Shown in pieces: positions 34,566 through 46,500 of a DNA stretch of 64,000 bases. The notes below the pieces were generated by a model. That model did no database searches. It was given only the letters and a program-made list of their open reading frames with translations, and was not told where the DNA came from. A program made the position numbers and the translations under genes. Each line of letters starts with the position of its first letter. Position 1 is the stretch's first letter. The stretch spans positions 3,641,454-3,705,453 of the forward strand of contig KL647295.1 in assembly GCA_000727475.1 (NCBI GenBank). Reading direction: 5' to 3'. Source of the DNA: Sarcocystis neurona (lineage: Eukaryota > Apicomplexa > Conoidasida > Eucoccidiorida > Sarcocystidae).

Positions 34566-35708
34566 TTACCTGTTTCCCAGCCAACCGGGGACGATTGTGC
34601 TTCGAGGCGCTCCTCTGCAGCGCAGCAGCACCGGGCAGCCGCATCCGCAGGGCGACCAGCAACACCAGCAGCGCGCAGTGGTACCAGCAACTGCGGGAGC
34701 TGCAGTATACGGGAGCAGGAGCAGGTTGTATGACGCGTAAGACAGGCAACACCACAGGAGCGGTGGGTAGCGTTGTGTCTCGTTTTCTCTCCCTGCGGCG
34801 TTGCTGATGCTGGGATGCCAGCTAGTGCAGGATTCAGCGGGTGATGCCTGCTTAGCTGGTGGAGTCTGCCGGTTGCCCAGCCACCCCGCGTGTATATTAG
34901 GAATAGAGGGACAACCGAGTGCACCAGCAGCCGTCGCACGGGCAACAGCACTAGGAGCAGCGGTTCCGAGCCCGCGTGAGCAGTTGCTGTAGTTGAAGCA
35001 GGCAGCAGCGGCGAGCGACAAGGTAAAGAAAAGGCGGCTGGCGGCAGTGTGTGTGGCACAGGTGCCCTCCTCCCTCCCGTTCCCCCGGTGCAGGGGTTGC
35101 TGCTGAAGGTGCTGCGCCAGCACAGGGAGAAACAAGACCGTTGTCCTCCTCAACGCGAAGAGAGCTGCGATTGCTGCCACAGCGACAATTTTGAGCTCGT
35201 CTGCTTCACCTTTGACGCCGCAGTGTGGTGTCTTTACGTGTGAGACTGGTGAAGAAGTACGGGCAGGTGTCGATGATCGCGTCGTGTCTGTGCTCCTCTC
35301 CTGGTGGTGCTGCAACAGCTGCGCGCCGTCAGCTGCTGAGGATTCCCAGCGGCCGGAGGACAGCGCCAAGCCCGTTGCTGTTGCCCCACAGCTCGCAGCG
35401 CACGCAAGACGACTCTCGACATAAGAAACCACGGGAAAAGCAACAACACGCGCGACCTTCGTTCCCAGACATATGCGTCGGGCGACTACAGAGGATCTGT
35501 GCTGTTTGAAGGGGGTCGCGAAAAAAACGACGACCATACTTTGTCGCGAGCTTGCAGCCCGCCTTCTCAATTCTGTCTCTCGTGCAAGGGCCCCCTTCGC
35601 CGGTGCAGCTGTCCTTGCATCGCTGGCCAAGTCGTCTTCCGCAGCCCGCGCTGGACTGCTGCGCCGCTCAACGAGCAGGGACAACAGCAGGCAGGAACGA
35701 CTGAGCAC
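34566..35708 (-). CDS. Candidate minus-strand ORF of unknown function
   Basis: An open frame of 380 codons lies on the minus strand, through DNA in which CAG/CTG tracts are less dense than on either side. The product would be Ala/Ser/Thr/Arg-rich with scattered Cys and no recognised domain. The first codon is not a clear start. A competing plus-strand frame (35473-35844, 123 codons) overlaps its 5' part. It is listed because its length is above what neighbouring frames reach, but coding is unproven. Confidence 0.25.
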   Translation of the reverse strand: MLSRSCLLLSLLVERRSSPARAAEDDLASDARTAAPAKGALARETELRRRAASSRQSMVVVFFATPFKQHRSSVVARRICLGTKVARVVAFPVVSYVESRLACAASCGATATGLALSSGRWESSAADGAQLLQHHQERSTDTTRSSTPARTSSPVSHVKTPHCGVKGEADELKIVAVAAIAALFALRRTTVLFLPVLAQHLQQQPLHRGNGREEGTCATHTAASRLFFTLSLAAAACFNYSNCSRGLGTAAPSAVARATAAGALGCPSIPNIHAGWLGNRQTPPAKQASPAESCTSWHPSISNAAGRENETQRYPPLLWCCLSYASYNLLLLPYTAAPAVAGTTARCWCCWSPCGCGCPVLLRCRGAPRSTIVPGWLGNR

Positions 35709-36164
35709 CTCCTGTATCAGTTCCTTCTCTCGTTGTCCTGGTACCGCACAGACTACACAGTACCGTACTGCGAACTCTCCAGGCGCTGCGACAACGCTTG
35801 TACTGCTGTCGCAGCTGTTTGGGGGGAAGGCTGTTGCCGCGTAACACTGCTCCCACAGATGTAGAACGAACGTCTTGGGGTGGCGACTTTGACTGCAGCG
35901 TCAACTGGAAGAAACAAACCCGTAGGCAACTGCAGCCGACCGAGAACCTACAGAAAACTCAAACGGGGGGACCTACGCTGCTCTTGTTTCACCGGCGGCA
36001 GAACTGCGAGGTGGAGTGCGGTTTCTGTGCTGCTGCGTCGGCGATCTGCTGCCGCGGAGGCACCAGCGCCTTTGCCTCGTCCGTTCTGTTGCTGCTCCTC
36101 CTTCTGCTGTTCGTCTGAATACGGCGCGTTGCTGCTATTGTGAATTCCGCGGTTGTTGCTCACC

Positions 36165-39100
36165 ATGGAGGCCGTGGATGTACAAGCTGCCCCCGCAGCG
36201 GACAGGAAGAGCCCGCGGTTGACAGCAATGGGGCGGCTGCTGCTGCAGGGCGATGTGGGGCAGAGCAGTAGCAGCTGCTGCGATTTCCAAAGTTCTCGAG
36301 AAGAACAACATGGGTGCGCTACCAGGAATAACCCCAACAGCAGTGGGCGACAGCTGCAGCAGCACTGCGCAGGGGAGGTTGGGCGCTTGTCCATGACGCG
36401 CTTCGAGCAGCAAGCGGAGCAGCTGCTACAGCAGGAGCAGGGGCTGCAGGTAGACCAGATTCTTGATCTGCTGGGTATGCTGCTGAAGCGGCAGCATCCC
36501 GGAGCAGACAAGGAAGCAAGCATTTGCCACGAGCAACAAGCGGCGACATCCCTCTCTGCGGCAGGTGCTGCTGATGCGAAGAGACAAGCACAAAACAATA
36601 ACGCATTGCCTGCGAACAGTGCACCTGAAGCCGCTGCGGCTGCTGCGCGCCACTGGGTAAACACAAACGAGTTAGTTCCACACGGTGGAAATGGCGTCCC
36701 GTGCGGAGATGACTTTGCCGCTGGCAAGGCCGCCCCTGCCCGTGCGTTCCTCCACAGCAGACGGGACTCCAACAGCAGCGTGCTAGGGCGTTCACAGCAA
36801 CATCCGCAGGAACAGCAGCAACAGCAGCATGTATTCAGTTCACACTCAACGGCTGCAGCAGGCGGAACGACTGCAGCAAACGAAATTCGCGGGTCCAACT
36901 CATGCGTTCAAATGGTCGGAGGCAAGAGCGGCAGTCAAACGTTCGTGGAAGAGCGACGACAGCAGGACCAGCAAGAGCTACTCGGTACAGGGTCGGGCGA
37001 ATGGACGGTCGACTGTCTCCAGCAGCAGCCTCGAGGAATAGTGGCGCCAGCTGCTGCTGCAGCAGCAGCAGTCAACACAGCCGCGTTTAGGGAGGCAGGC
37101 GCAGAAAATGCTTGCCGCAGCAACGGCAGCAGCGACACTGCGTGCTGGGTAGTCCACCACCCGAAAAGTGTGCCACCTTCCCCTCCGCGGTTGCCGCTGC
37201 GACGCGGAGCATCTGCTGCTGATCCACTATCAAGCACGGCAGCGACAGGTACACGCTTGCATGACACAAGACAGCAGCAGCGACAGCAGCTGCAGCATCC
37301 GGTGCTGCAACAACAGCAAGTCCAACAGCACCAAGTACGTCAGCAGCAGCTGCAAGTGCAGCGCACGCGCTCACAGCAGTATCTGATGGAGGAACATCGC
37401 ACGTTCCACTCGCCGCATGCACAGCATCAACACCAGCAGACGTCCGGGCAGCGGCAGGTCCAAGAACTGCAACTGCAACAGCAGCAGCAGCAGATGGAGA
37501 AACAACTGCAGCGAGGCGAGATCGACGAGAATCTTTTGAACGACGAGACCCGGCACCTCTTGTCCAGGAGCTTGGACGTACTGATGGGCGATGTGAATGT
37601 CCAAACTTTGAAGGATCTGCTGCTGCGTAAGGTACCTGTTGGTGGAAACGACTCTCGCACACACAGCGCATGCAATGCAGAGACAAGCTATAGCTACCCG
37701 ACACACATAACCGCTAGGGATGCCGCCAGCTTTGATGCTGCTGTGCTGTCTCTGCTGCAGCAGCAGCCGCAGGAGCAACGGGAACAGCAGCAGCAGTATC
37801 CGCGTAATCAACAGCAGCCGGAAGCCGACGACGAAGCGCTCAGCCGAAATTACAATCTCGAAGCGGAAAGAGAGCAGGAAGCACAGCAAATGAGGAAGCG
37901 ACCTCCCGTCGGAGAGAAAGAGGACGGCTTGACACTTTCTGGCTCCGCTGTTTCTCCTGCATCTCCTGCTGCTACGGTTACAGCACGGGACCTCAGGTGC
38001 AGTGCCAGAAGCATAGACGAAGAAGGTATCCATGTCACGGCCCCCGCCCAGCGGCAGCAGAATCACTTGCGAAAAGTGCAACAGCGCCAGATGTCGCAGG
38101 AGCAGCAGAGCATGCAACAGCAGAAGGAGAAAAGGACAGGCTTGAAGACGGATACTGCATCTGTCTCTTCTCACCTTGAGGAAGCGTCGCCTTGCTATTC
38201 CATCGAATCCCCTGCAAAACTGGTGAAGAACGAAAGCGTGAACAGCAGACGGAATGCGGCTGCAGAGGCCGCTGCTGCAGCAGGAGCAGCGGGGAACAAA
38301 CGCACGGGCGCTGCGCAGCGGCAACAGCCGCAGCAAGCAGAGAAAAAGCGAGGTCGCGCGACGCGACCTGGTTCGCCTAAAGACAAACAGGGAAAGGAGA
38401 GGCCGAGTCTTGCGAAACTGAGTGGACGCGAGGCTGTTGGTGCCGCCGTTGGCAGTACTGCGCCGAATTCTAGTGGTACTGCCGAGCAGGACGAACAAGA
38501 ATCACACCGAGAGGCACGGAGAGTGCGGCTTTGCGCAGCGGCAGGGCGGAGAGGGAGTTTTTTTGAGTCAACTCCCAGCGGTAACACGCCGCCAGCACCA
38601 CGCTGGGGTGATGCTTCTCTCGTTGAGTACAGTGCATGTGCTGCCGTCGAAGGTGCTGCTGCGGCTGCTGCCGAAGAAGTGGGTAGTCTTGGATATGCTA
38701 GAACCGGGCCAAGCAGTTGCGAGAACGAACAGCAAACAGCTGCAGTTGTCTCACAGTCTCAGCAGCAACTTGCTCCTGCATCTTTGAAAAGTAGATTGCA
38801 GGGAGACAGGGACGGAGGTGTTCTGGGCTTTTTCGGCGGTGCCGCAGGTGGTGTTGAACCGGCAGAAGAAACCGTCAGTGCAGCAGGCAAGGAGCGCCTT
38901 GCAACAGAAGACCTAGACGATCCTGAGAGGCAATTGGCTGCTGCCGCTGCTGCTAGGAAAGGCCAGGTGTTTGAGGCTGTAGTAGCAGCAGCGGCAGGAG
39001 CAGCGGAGGCGATGAGAGCACGATGTTGTTCTTCGCCACTACCGTATCGCAACGGCAAGCGGCGGGTGCAAGAACCCTGTGAGCTCGCCTTAGCGGCAGC

Positions 39101-39200
39101 AAAACTCGAGCAGCAGGGACACACGTTCACGCCTCCATTCTATTTGCATGCGCCCACAGCAGCGACAAGCAGCAGCAGCGGCAGCAGTCGCTGCAGCGTT
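36165..39200. repeat. Dense CAG-triplet tracts in exon 1
   Basis: Many runs of CAG/CAA/GCA triplets on the plus strand give poly-Gln (for example around 37280-37350 and 37440-37500), poly-Ala (around 37050-37075 and 38260-38290) and Ser/Gln mixtures. Runs are short (typically 4-9 residues) and interrupted by synonymous CAA or GCG codons, so they are not pure expandable microsatellites. Confidence 0.8.
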
Positions 39201-42200
39201 GGGCGGGATAATTACAAACGTAGCGACGCAGCGGGCGGCGGAGAAGAGAAGAAAGAGAAGGATTCAGAGTTTTTTAATGAGAGAGACACAGCGACGGGCG
39301 AAGCTGCGCGGTTCGCCGCAGCAGACGAACAATCGGCTAGAACGGGAGCAGCGCACGAAGCAGACGGAGAGCAGCAGGTCGAGGACAAGACGAGAGAAGA
39401 GGATGAGGAACTGGAAGGGGAGAGTCTGACGCAGCAACAGTTGACACTACTGAAACATATATATTCCGTTTTAAGTCAAGCGGAAGAGTACTTCAGCTTC
39501 AAGTCCGCGCTTTACCAGCTGCATATCAAACGCCATCTCAAAAAGTGTGTGTCTTCTCTAGCAGCTGCTGCTGCAGCCAACAGCGCCAGCAGCGACAAAG
39601 ACGCGTCTCCCCACACAGCAGCAGGAGGCAACAAGCACCACCGCTCTCCTGTCCACGCAGGCAGCACCCAGAGTAAAGCGATTCGACTCTTCACCTCGAT
39701 GCCGCCGATCCCGATCAACGCGGTCGAACAGCGCGCGCTGCTGAGTGTCCGGAAGCACCTGCAAGCAGGAGGAGGCGGCGGCCTTCTGTGCCAAGGGGAC
39801 GGCGTGGCGCAGTTGCTGATGGAAGAGTTAGACGAGCTGCTCACGTCTCTAGTGAACAAGGTAATTCAGTGAGAAGCACGAAAAACTCGTCCCCACACAC
39901 AGTGCCCGAGACAAGGTTTTTCTTGTCTGTTCCTCTAGGGAGCTCTACGTGCACAAGTGCGAACATACAAAAGACGGGGATAGCGCGTGTATGCGCCGGC
40001 TAGTATCAATCTGGCGATGTCGTTGGTCTTTTCGATGGTTTCCTCACAATAGACTACGCCGTGGGAGGCATGTGTGAAAACACTTCCAACGCAGGGAATA
40101 GCTGTGAGCAACGCAGCTGGAGAACACATGTATATGTGACTCGCTCAGTACGTACATGCTCAGACGTCACTGTTTCCATATACAGAGCGATGGAGAGAAC
40201 AACACCGAAGCTGTGCTTCTTTTCAGTCCTTCCGGTCGAGGTGGAATCCCCACGTCAGTAGATGAGGTCGAGACGCCTGAGGAGACGTACTCGAAGGCTT
40301 GCTTGTAGTCGTTATGAAGAGAAGGTGTGGGAGAGAAACGGTCGTGGACACTACAATCGACAACACAGCAGGTCGAAGTACTCATGGATTTAGCAGGGAA
40401 GACCGAGAGGTGCTTTGAAAGCGGTCGCCGCATTCGGTAGATAACAGTTTCTCACTTGCAGTAAATTTGCTACACGAATAACGTATTCGCAGACGTAGGA
40501 ACGTGTACACGTCTAAAGACCGGCTGCGATATCGCGCGCCACATCTGCGGAGAAGAACAAAGAAACACTTCTACGGCGTACAGAGATGGTGAACGTGGCG
40601 TTGGAGAGACGGCTCCTTCTCTGCCGTTATCTGTACGGGAGAAGCTCCAACGTTCGTGAGAATGTTGACTGCTGAAGAGCGTCACGTAATAGAGGGGCTG
40701 TAGAAAGCAAGTATGTGTAGCTCCGCGGCATGGTCAGCGAGCCAGAGAAGGTCTTTTCGTGTGAGTCTATGTTATGTGTGTGTGTGTATGCATACTTTTG
40801 TCTTGTGTGGGGCGCGCGGAACATCTGGAAGACAGACAGCAATTCTGTGCTTTTTTCGGCTGAGCTGCTGTGTGTATTTTAGTGTGCGTAACATAGTTGG
40901 GCATAAACGTGTAACCGGTTATTTGCAGAAGTGTGAAAATACAAGTTCGTACAATCCTGTCTAGTTGCAGTCTACTGTTTGCGTCGATATGTGTCGGAGT
41001 GTTCGTCTGGATATACGTATATGAGTTCGTACGCCGGTACAGAGGTACACGTATCTACGTGTAGAAATTTCCAGCCCACGAAGCGTGTGTTGTGCGTGTG
41101 TGTGATGGGGGGGGCTTGCAGCTTCTGCTGATCATCGTCGTGAAGTTTCAAACATGCTTCATCCACGCCCCGGCTCGGGCGCAGCTGCGAGAGTTCCTCG
41201 TCTCCTTTGTCTTCCCCGGGGACATGCCAACGCAGCTGTTATTTCGTGACCATGTCCAGGCGGTAGTGCACGCGCGTATTCGCCACTTCCGAGACTCGGT
41301 GGGACGGACGCTGCGTCATCAGCCGCCTCCGTCTCCGCCGATGACTGCCGCGTCGATTCCCCGTAGTGGAACAAAGCGCAGCAACCGCGTAGCTGCTGCC
41401 GCTAGTGCCTCGTCTCCTGCGAGCCGGGAGACTGACGAAGAGGGAGATGAGGAAGAAGACAAACAGAAGAAACAGAAGCTCTGTGAGGCACTCGGTGACT
41501 TGGAGGAACGGCAAAATCGGCGCAGAGCAGCCGTCGCAGCTTTGCCAGCTGGCCGCACTCATTCGTGTAGCGAAAGTAGAAAAGCGTCTTCTGCACCTGC
41601 TGCCCGTGACGCTGTGGCTCACACGACTGACACTCTCAGTCACTCAGGTGCGCGCGCCGCTGCACATCAGGACGCGGTTCATGGCAGGCAGAGCTGCAGC
41701 ACTAGCAACGAACGAAAAGCGTCACCTGCAAGCAGAAGTCCCTGCAACAAGGAATCGTACGGAGGCCGATCCCTCAGCAGCAGCGATACAAAGGAGACTG
41801 CACGCGGTGTTGGCGCTTTCGCAGCGGTGTACAACAGAGCTGCTGCTCTAGGCAGAGACGGGGGCCGCCTTTCGCGAGCAGGTGACCAAGGAAGTGCTCC
41901 GGCCGCATCCAAGACAGCAGCGGCTGGTGCGTTCGCTGCGACACAGAGGAAGGGGACGACCGCAGCGCCAGGAGGACCGGCACTAGCACACGGGTGTGGA
42001 AGCGGCGTAAACGGTAGAACTCGGGGAGCGGTGTACAACAGACGGAAGAGAGGAGTAGCAGCAGCAGGCAATAGCGCCGAGACTCGCTCTCCGAGCGCAA
42101 GCAGCTCCCGCTATGGGCCAGCGGCAGCGACACGTCGTGGAGGCAGCTCTCCTTCGACAGACAGAAGCTCAGGCGACACCACGCACACTGACGGCGGAGC

Positions 42201-44525
42201 TGTAACTCAGCGACAGCAGCAGAGCGGGCGGGAGGCAGCGAACAACAACAGACGCGGACTAGCGACAACGGCTGCAGAAGCGAGAACTGAGTCGAAAGCG
42301 ATCAGCGGAGCAGCCACGTCCATAGGGCGCAACCCGCAGTTCACAGGCAGCGGTGCAACAGAGAATTTGCCTCAGAAGGACTACGGTGGCGGCAACCTTC
42401 ACAAGGCGGAAGGGGGACGACGAGGGGAGAGAACAACCCGAGGAGGGCCATCAGCGGAAGTTACTTCCGGAAGAGCGTCTCCAAAGGCAGCGCAGCAACG
42501 GTCGTTTTCTCCAGGTTCGCGGTTTTCTCACCGTAACGCAGTCGTGCAGCAGCAGCAATTGTTGAAACAGCAGCAGGTGGCCGAACCGCGTTGCAACAGC
42601 GGCACGGGAGGGGAGGTTGCTGGGCGGTGGACAACCCCTGCAGTTTCCTCAGACGAGACGGAGGAGAGCTGCAGTGAAAGAGGACGCCGCCTGTTTGGTG
42701 GTGGTGCTGAGGGAGTTTGGGGTCGCAGCGGAAGCAGAACATCTATTTTATCTAGAGGCAGCACAAGGGAAAGTGCATGCGACCCTCTCGCGTGGGAACA
42801 AGCGGACGGACCGCGGACAAAAGGCAGTCCACCTACACTGTCGGTAAAAGAAGGTCAGCAGTGCCTGTTACCTCCGTCAGTGCACATGACGACAAAACAG
42901 GTAGTTTCAGCCAGAGAGTCTGTGGACTCCGGTGGAGGGCTCGTACCAGCAGCTAACGCAGCAGCAGGAGAAAAAGCAAGCGTAGGTGAGGATCTGCCTT
43001 GGAGTGGATTAGACAAAGGCGAAGAAGAGGACGAAGCGACGCACGCGCTGGCAGCTGCGCTAGGGGGAGCTTTCGATCCAAGCAACGGCGACAGTGCAGT
43101 AGGAGCAGCAGGAGAAGTGTGGGAATGGCTAGCTGCTGCAGCAGCGAACAAGGATGAACGGCAGCAGGAGAAACTCAGGCAAACGCTCGAAACGCTCCTG
43201 AATGCCTGGACGACGAGCGGAACTAACGAGTGTCGCAGTGTCCGTGGGACGCAAAGCATCGAGGTCTCAAGCGGCAACGGCCGAAACACAATGGGCGGCT
43301 CCAACGGCAACAATGCCAGTGCAGACGGGTGGCTCAACTTCGCAGTGGCAGATTTCCCTTCTGCGAGAGAAAAGAGGGGCCGTCCAAACCAAGCAGAGGA
43401 AGAGAACCTCAATCACTTCGACGTCGCAGGCAACGCAATACATTTCTCCGGCCTTGGTAAGCCAAGAATGACGAACAGCTGCAACAGTGCAGACGCGTGC
43501 TGTCCGCGGTTATATTCTTGTGCACGGTCGGAGAGAGTAATCTGCAGGAAAGACGTCTGTGCGGCTGCGTATCACCAAGTACTCACGCTGACTCTACTGC
43601 TACCTTCCCCCGCGCCCGAAGACATATTTATTACAGAGTGAGCATCTTACATCTCCGGTGTGAGCCGAGACAAGCCTATACGAAAATCTCTTAAGTTTGT
43701 ATATGGACGTACACTTGTGACACGAACGTGCGTACAGGAATGAGCGGCAAAGATGTCTCGCTACCTTCACCCTCTTCAGTCAATGGTCCCCCGAGTGAAG
43801 CTTCCACGAGTTTTCCGCCTCAGGAAGAGCGAACTCCTCCTGGGGAGCGGTCCACAGCAGAGTCAGCAGACGCTGATGTGACACGCTCGTTGGCAGCCAC
43901 AGAAAACAGTACCTTTTCTCGGCGAGGGAGCGCCGTTTGCCTGCTGGACGAATCGCTGCGAACGGGGAGGGCAGCAGCAACGGCAGAAAGAGGCGCGACA
44001 GCAGCAAAGGGAAATGTCACTGTAACAGACGAGAGAGGAGGAGGAGCAGGAGCAGGAGCAGGAAAACCACTTCGAATACCTCTCCCACGAGAAGCAAGCA
44101 GAGCACATGGAACGGTGTCGGAAGACGAAACAACTGCTTTAGACGGCCTTACTCACAATACTATCGCAGACTTCCTTCTTGCTTACTGCAAAGAAGACGC
44201 CAGTGCGTACGAAATCGCGACGCAGCTCAAACAACGTGAAATAGCAACCTCGGGGGCGATAATCAATTCCGCAACAACCGCAGCGAGTATGTCTCAGGAA
44301 GGCGCTCACGCGGAAGCGTACGTGGAGCCTCGATTGCGGGACGAGAACTTGATGTCCACCTATTCACGTTCTCCAGCTGACACACTCATTAGAAACTGCA
44401 CAGCAAGCAACGTTGAGTTGCCTGCGGGGCGTGCTGAAGCGGTAACCGCTTCGCATAGCGGAGAAAACTCGCTAGCGTTTTCACTCTCGTCACTTCTGAC
44501 AGGTTCAAGCTCCCTGCCGTCATGA
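36165..44525 (+). CDS. Large Gln/Ala/Ser-rich protein of unknown function, three exons, about 2251 aa
   Basis: I assemble three exons: 36165-39860, 41185-43456 and 43738-44525. The ATG lies in CACCATGGAGG, with an in-frame TGA 24 bases upstream. Exon 1 ends at AACAAG|GTAATT (phase 0). Exon 2 starts after GGGCGCAG at 41184 (phase 0) and ends at GGCCTTG|GTAAGC (phase 1). Exon 3 starts after GCGTACAG and restores the frame (G|GA ATG AGC). I do not recognise the product. Ordinary, probably helical islands stand out from poly-Gln/Ala/Ser: residues about 78-110 (EQLLQQEQGLQVDQILDLL), 450-492 (ENLLNDETRHLLSRSLDVLM), 1087-1135 (LTLLKHIYSVLSQAEEYF) and 1178-1277 (MEELDELLTSLVNK, then LREFLVSFVF and FRDHVQAVVHARIRHFRDS across the exon 1-2 junction). 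A charged segment lies near 1315-1352, and a last island near 2123-2157 (THNTIADFLLAYCKEDASAY). CAG orientation matches the sense strand throughout. Size and composition suggest a nuclear or scaffold protein, which is inference only. Confidence 0.7.
39861..41184 (+). other. Intron 1 of the 36165-44525 gene (proposed)
   Basis: 1.32 kb between donor AACAAG|GTAATT and acceptor GGGCGCAG|CTGCGAG. It has lower CAG content than the flanking exons, stops in all frames, and TG/TA-rich stretches at 40780-40800 and 41090-41105. An alternative acceptor at 41121 (GGCTTGCAG|CTTCTG) is also in phase and would add 21 residues. I prefer 41184 because it has a better pyrimidine tract and gives a continuous helical sequence (TSLVNK-LREFLVSF). 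An extra exon inside the intron cannot be excluded. Confidence 0.55.
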
Positions 44526-46154
44526 TAATGCTGCCAGCGGATGCCGTGCGCTGTTCTTCATCGTTGCGCTTCTACCGGCTCCACCGCAAAGTACGTTACT
44601 CGACGGATGCTACGTCACCATCGTATTTCTAGGCACTATGTATCTGTCCGGATTGTGTAGCAAGCAGCGTATTCTCTAACATAAGAAAGAAATGTGTCAG
44701 CGCATTAGACAGCGCGTGCATGCTTTGCACCCGCAGCGCACTTAACGCGTGGCGTCGCGTCGGCGTACGATGTCATTTTCATATGTAGTACACGTATGTG
44801 CGGAGAACTCGACGAAAGCTACCTCTGATTGTTGTTGCGGGACATAATGTATACGTGTGTGTCCTTGTATACTGTTGTGGTTGAGTGTGTCAATGCTTAT
44901 AGGTAGGAGAGTATAGATATGCGGTCTGCAGAAGTCGGTCGTGTCACCAGCAGAGTGTAATCGAAACGCAATTTTTCAGTGATGCGTGTGCTGGTGTGTA
45001 GGGCGGAGTTTTGTGTTCTCGGTTTATAGTTACACACTCCAGAGCAGTTAGGTGACGTAACAAACGGGAAGACAGCCGAGTGTTTCACAGAACCAGGTCC
45101 CTGCGCCTCGAGTATGGCTGAGGGCATCCAATGACCTTACCAAATGCGGTAGCTGTTGAGCATCTCAGTTGGGTCGTCCGCAGTAGTTTGCCAGGTGGAT
45201 CTAGGCCGCACGGCGTAGGCGGCCCCGGTTTGAAACTGTTCACATGCTCAACATGCACCGCTGCCGTTTTCCCGGTATGTCATGGTTACTTTCAGGATAC
45301 CCGCGTATGCATATCTGTAGCTTTCTCGGTCGCACGCTTATTGTGTCCCACGGAAACGCAGCTATCTCAAGTGCAGCAGGCTACAATATGCCTGTTAATT
45401 ATTGTATGTTTCAAGCACAAATGCGCTTGCACAGTACGGCAGCGAATGTGTTTTTTGCTGGAATGTTTTGTAGATCATTTTTGACACAAGAGAGATACGT
45501 ATATCGCAGTGGCATTCATTGCGCTCCGGCCAGTCAACTGGATTGTGGAGCGCAAGCGTCATGTATTCACTGGTTCGTAGTAGCGTACATACTACGTATA
45601 TTGTGGTGATGTGTGTTCGTTGTAGACGCGTTCCATTCCTGCTACAAAGGCTGGACATTACACGGAAGTCCACCTGCGTAGGTGCATCATCCACATTGAA
45701 TCACAAGAACCTGCCAGGCGCAGTAAGAGCGTTCTTGTGAGGCGTAGGCATTTTCTCTCCGACTTTCCGTCCAACGTAGACGTACAAGCAATGGGATATT
45801 ATTCTGTTGTTATTTGGTTTGTGAAACTTGGCATGTCGTCTGACAGGTGTTGCACGCAATATAGGGACGTTTCATCTGCAGTGCTGCCGTCACGACTTTC
45901 AAATTTTTGTTGACGGACTGAACTCTATTTATGAGCGTCAAGGTGTCTGAATTTGACAAAACTAAGGCACAGGGCAATTCAACTCGTCATCGTGAGTCTT
46001 GACGCGAATAAAGGGGTTGTTGGTGCTCGCGATAAAATTCTGTATCCCGACTTTGTGGAAAGTGCCGCGTTAACCTGCACCACTCGATTCATCGTTAGCA
46101 GCGTTTTATACGGGGGAATTAACGAACCCTTACCCATCTGAATGCTACTAGAAC

Positions 46155-46500
46155 TTCCATAAGGAGTACTCCGACAAGCGCGTTGCCCACTCTCACCATG
46201 GGTAACTGTTGTATCGTCATCTGCCCCATCAGCATTGATTATGTTTGTGGTAACAGGTGTCCACTGAAACTGCCATAAAGAGTAGTCCGGAAAGCGCTTT
46301 GCCGACGTTCACCATTGGTTAAGGTCCAATGTCGTCTGTCCTCTTGAAACGGGCTACCTTTGTGTTAACGAGTACGACTAAAGCTTTCATAAGGAGTGAT
46401 CCGGAATGCTCGCTGCCGACACTCACCGTATGTAAATGTTAAGCCGTCATCTTTCGTTGGTTGTATCTGCGGGCAGGAACATCTGCAAAGTGGCAAACGG
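46155..46500. repeat. Tandem repeat, about 114-115 bp unit, three diverged copies
   Basis: CATAAGGAGTACTCCGACAAG (46159), CATAAAGAGTAGTCCGGAAAG (46274) and CATAAGGAGTGATCCGGAAT (46388) begin successive copies. Each is followed by GCGYTTGCCGACNNTCACC and then a less conserved tail. Spacing is 115 and 114 bp, so copies are not kept in one reading frame. Confidence 0.8.

Noticed and set aside
41092..41184. Upstream 31 codons of the exon 2 frame, including a hydrophobic LLLIIVV stretch
   Set aside because: It begins without a credible start context and is better explained as intron; the acceptor at 41184 has the better pyrimidine tract and gives continuous sequence.
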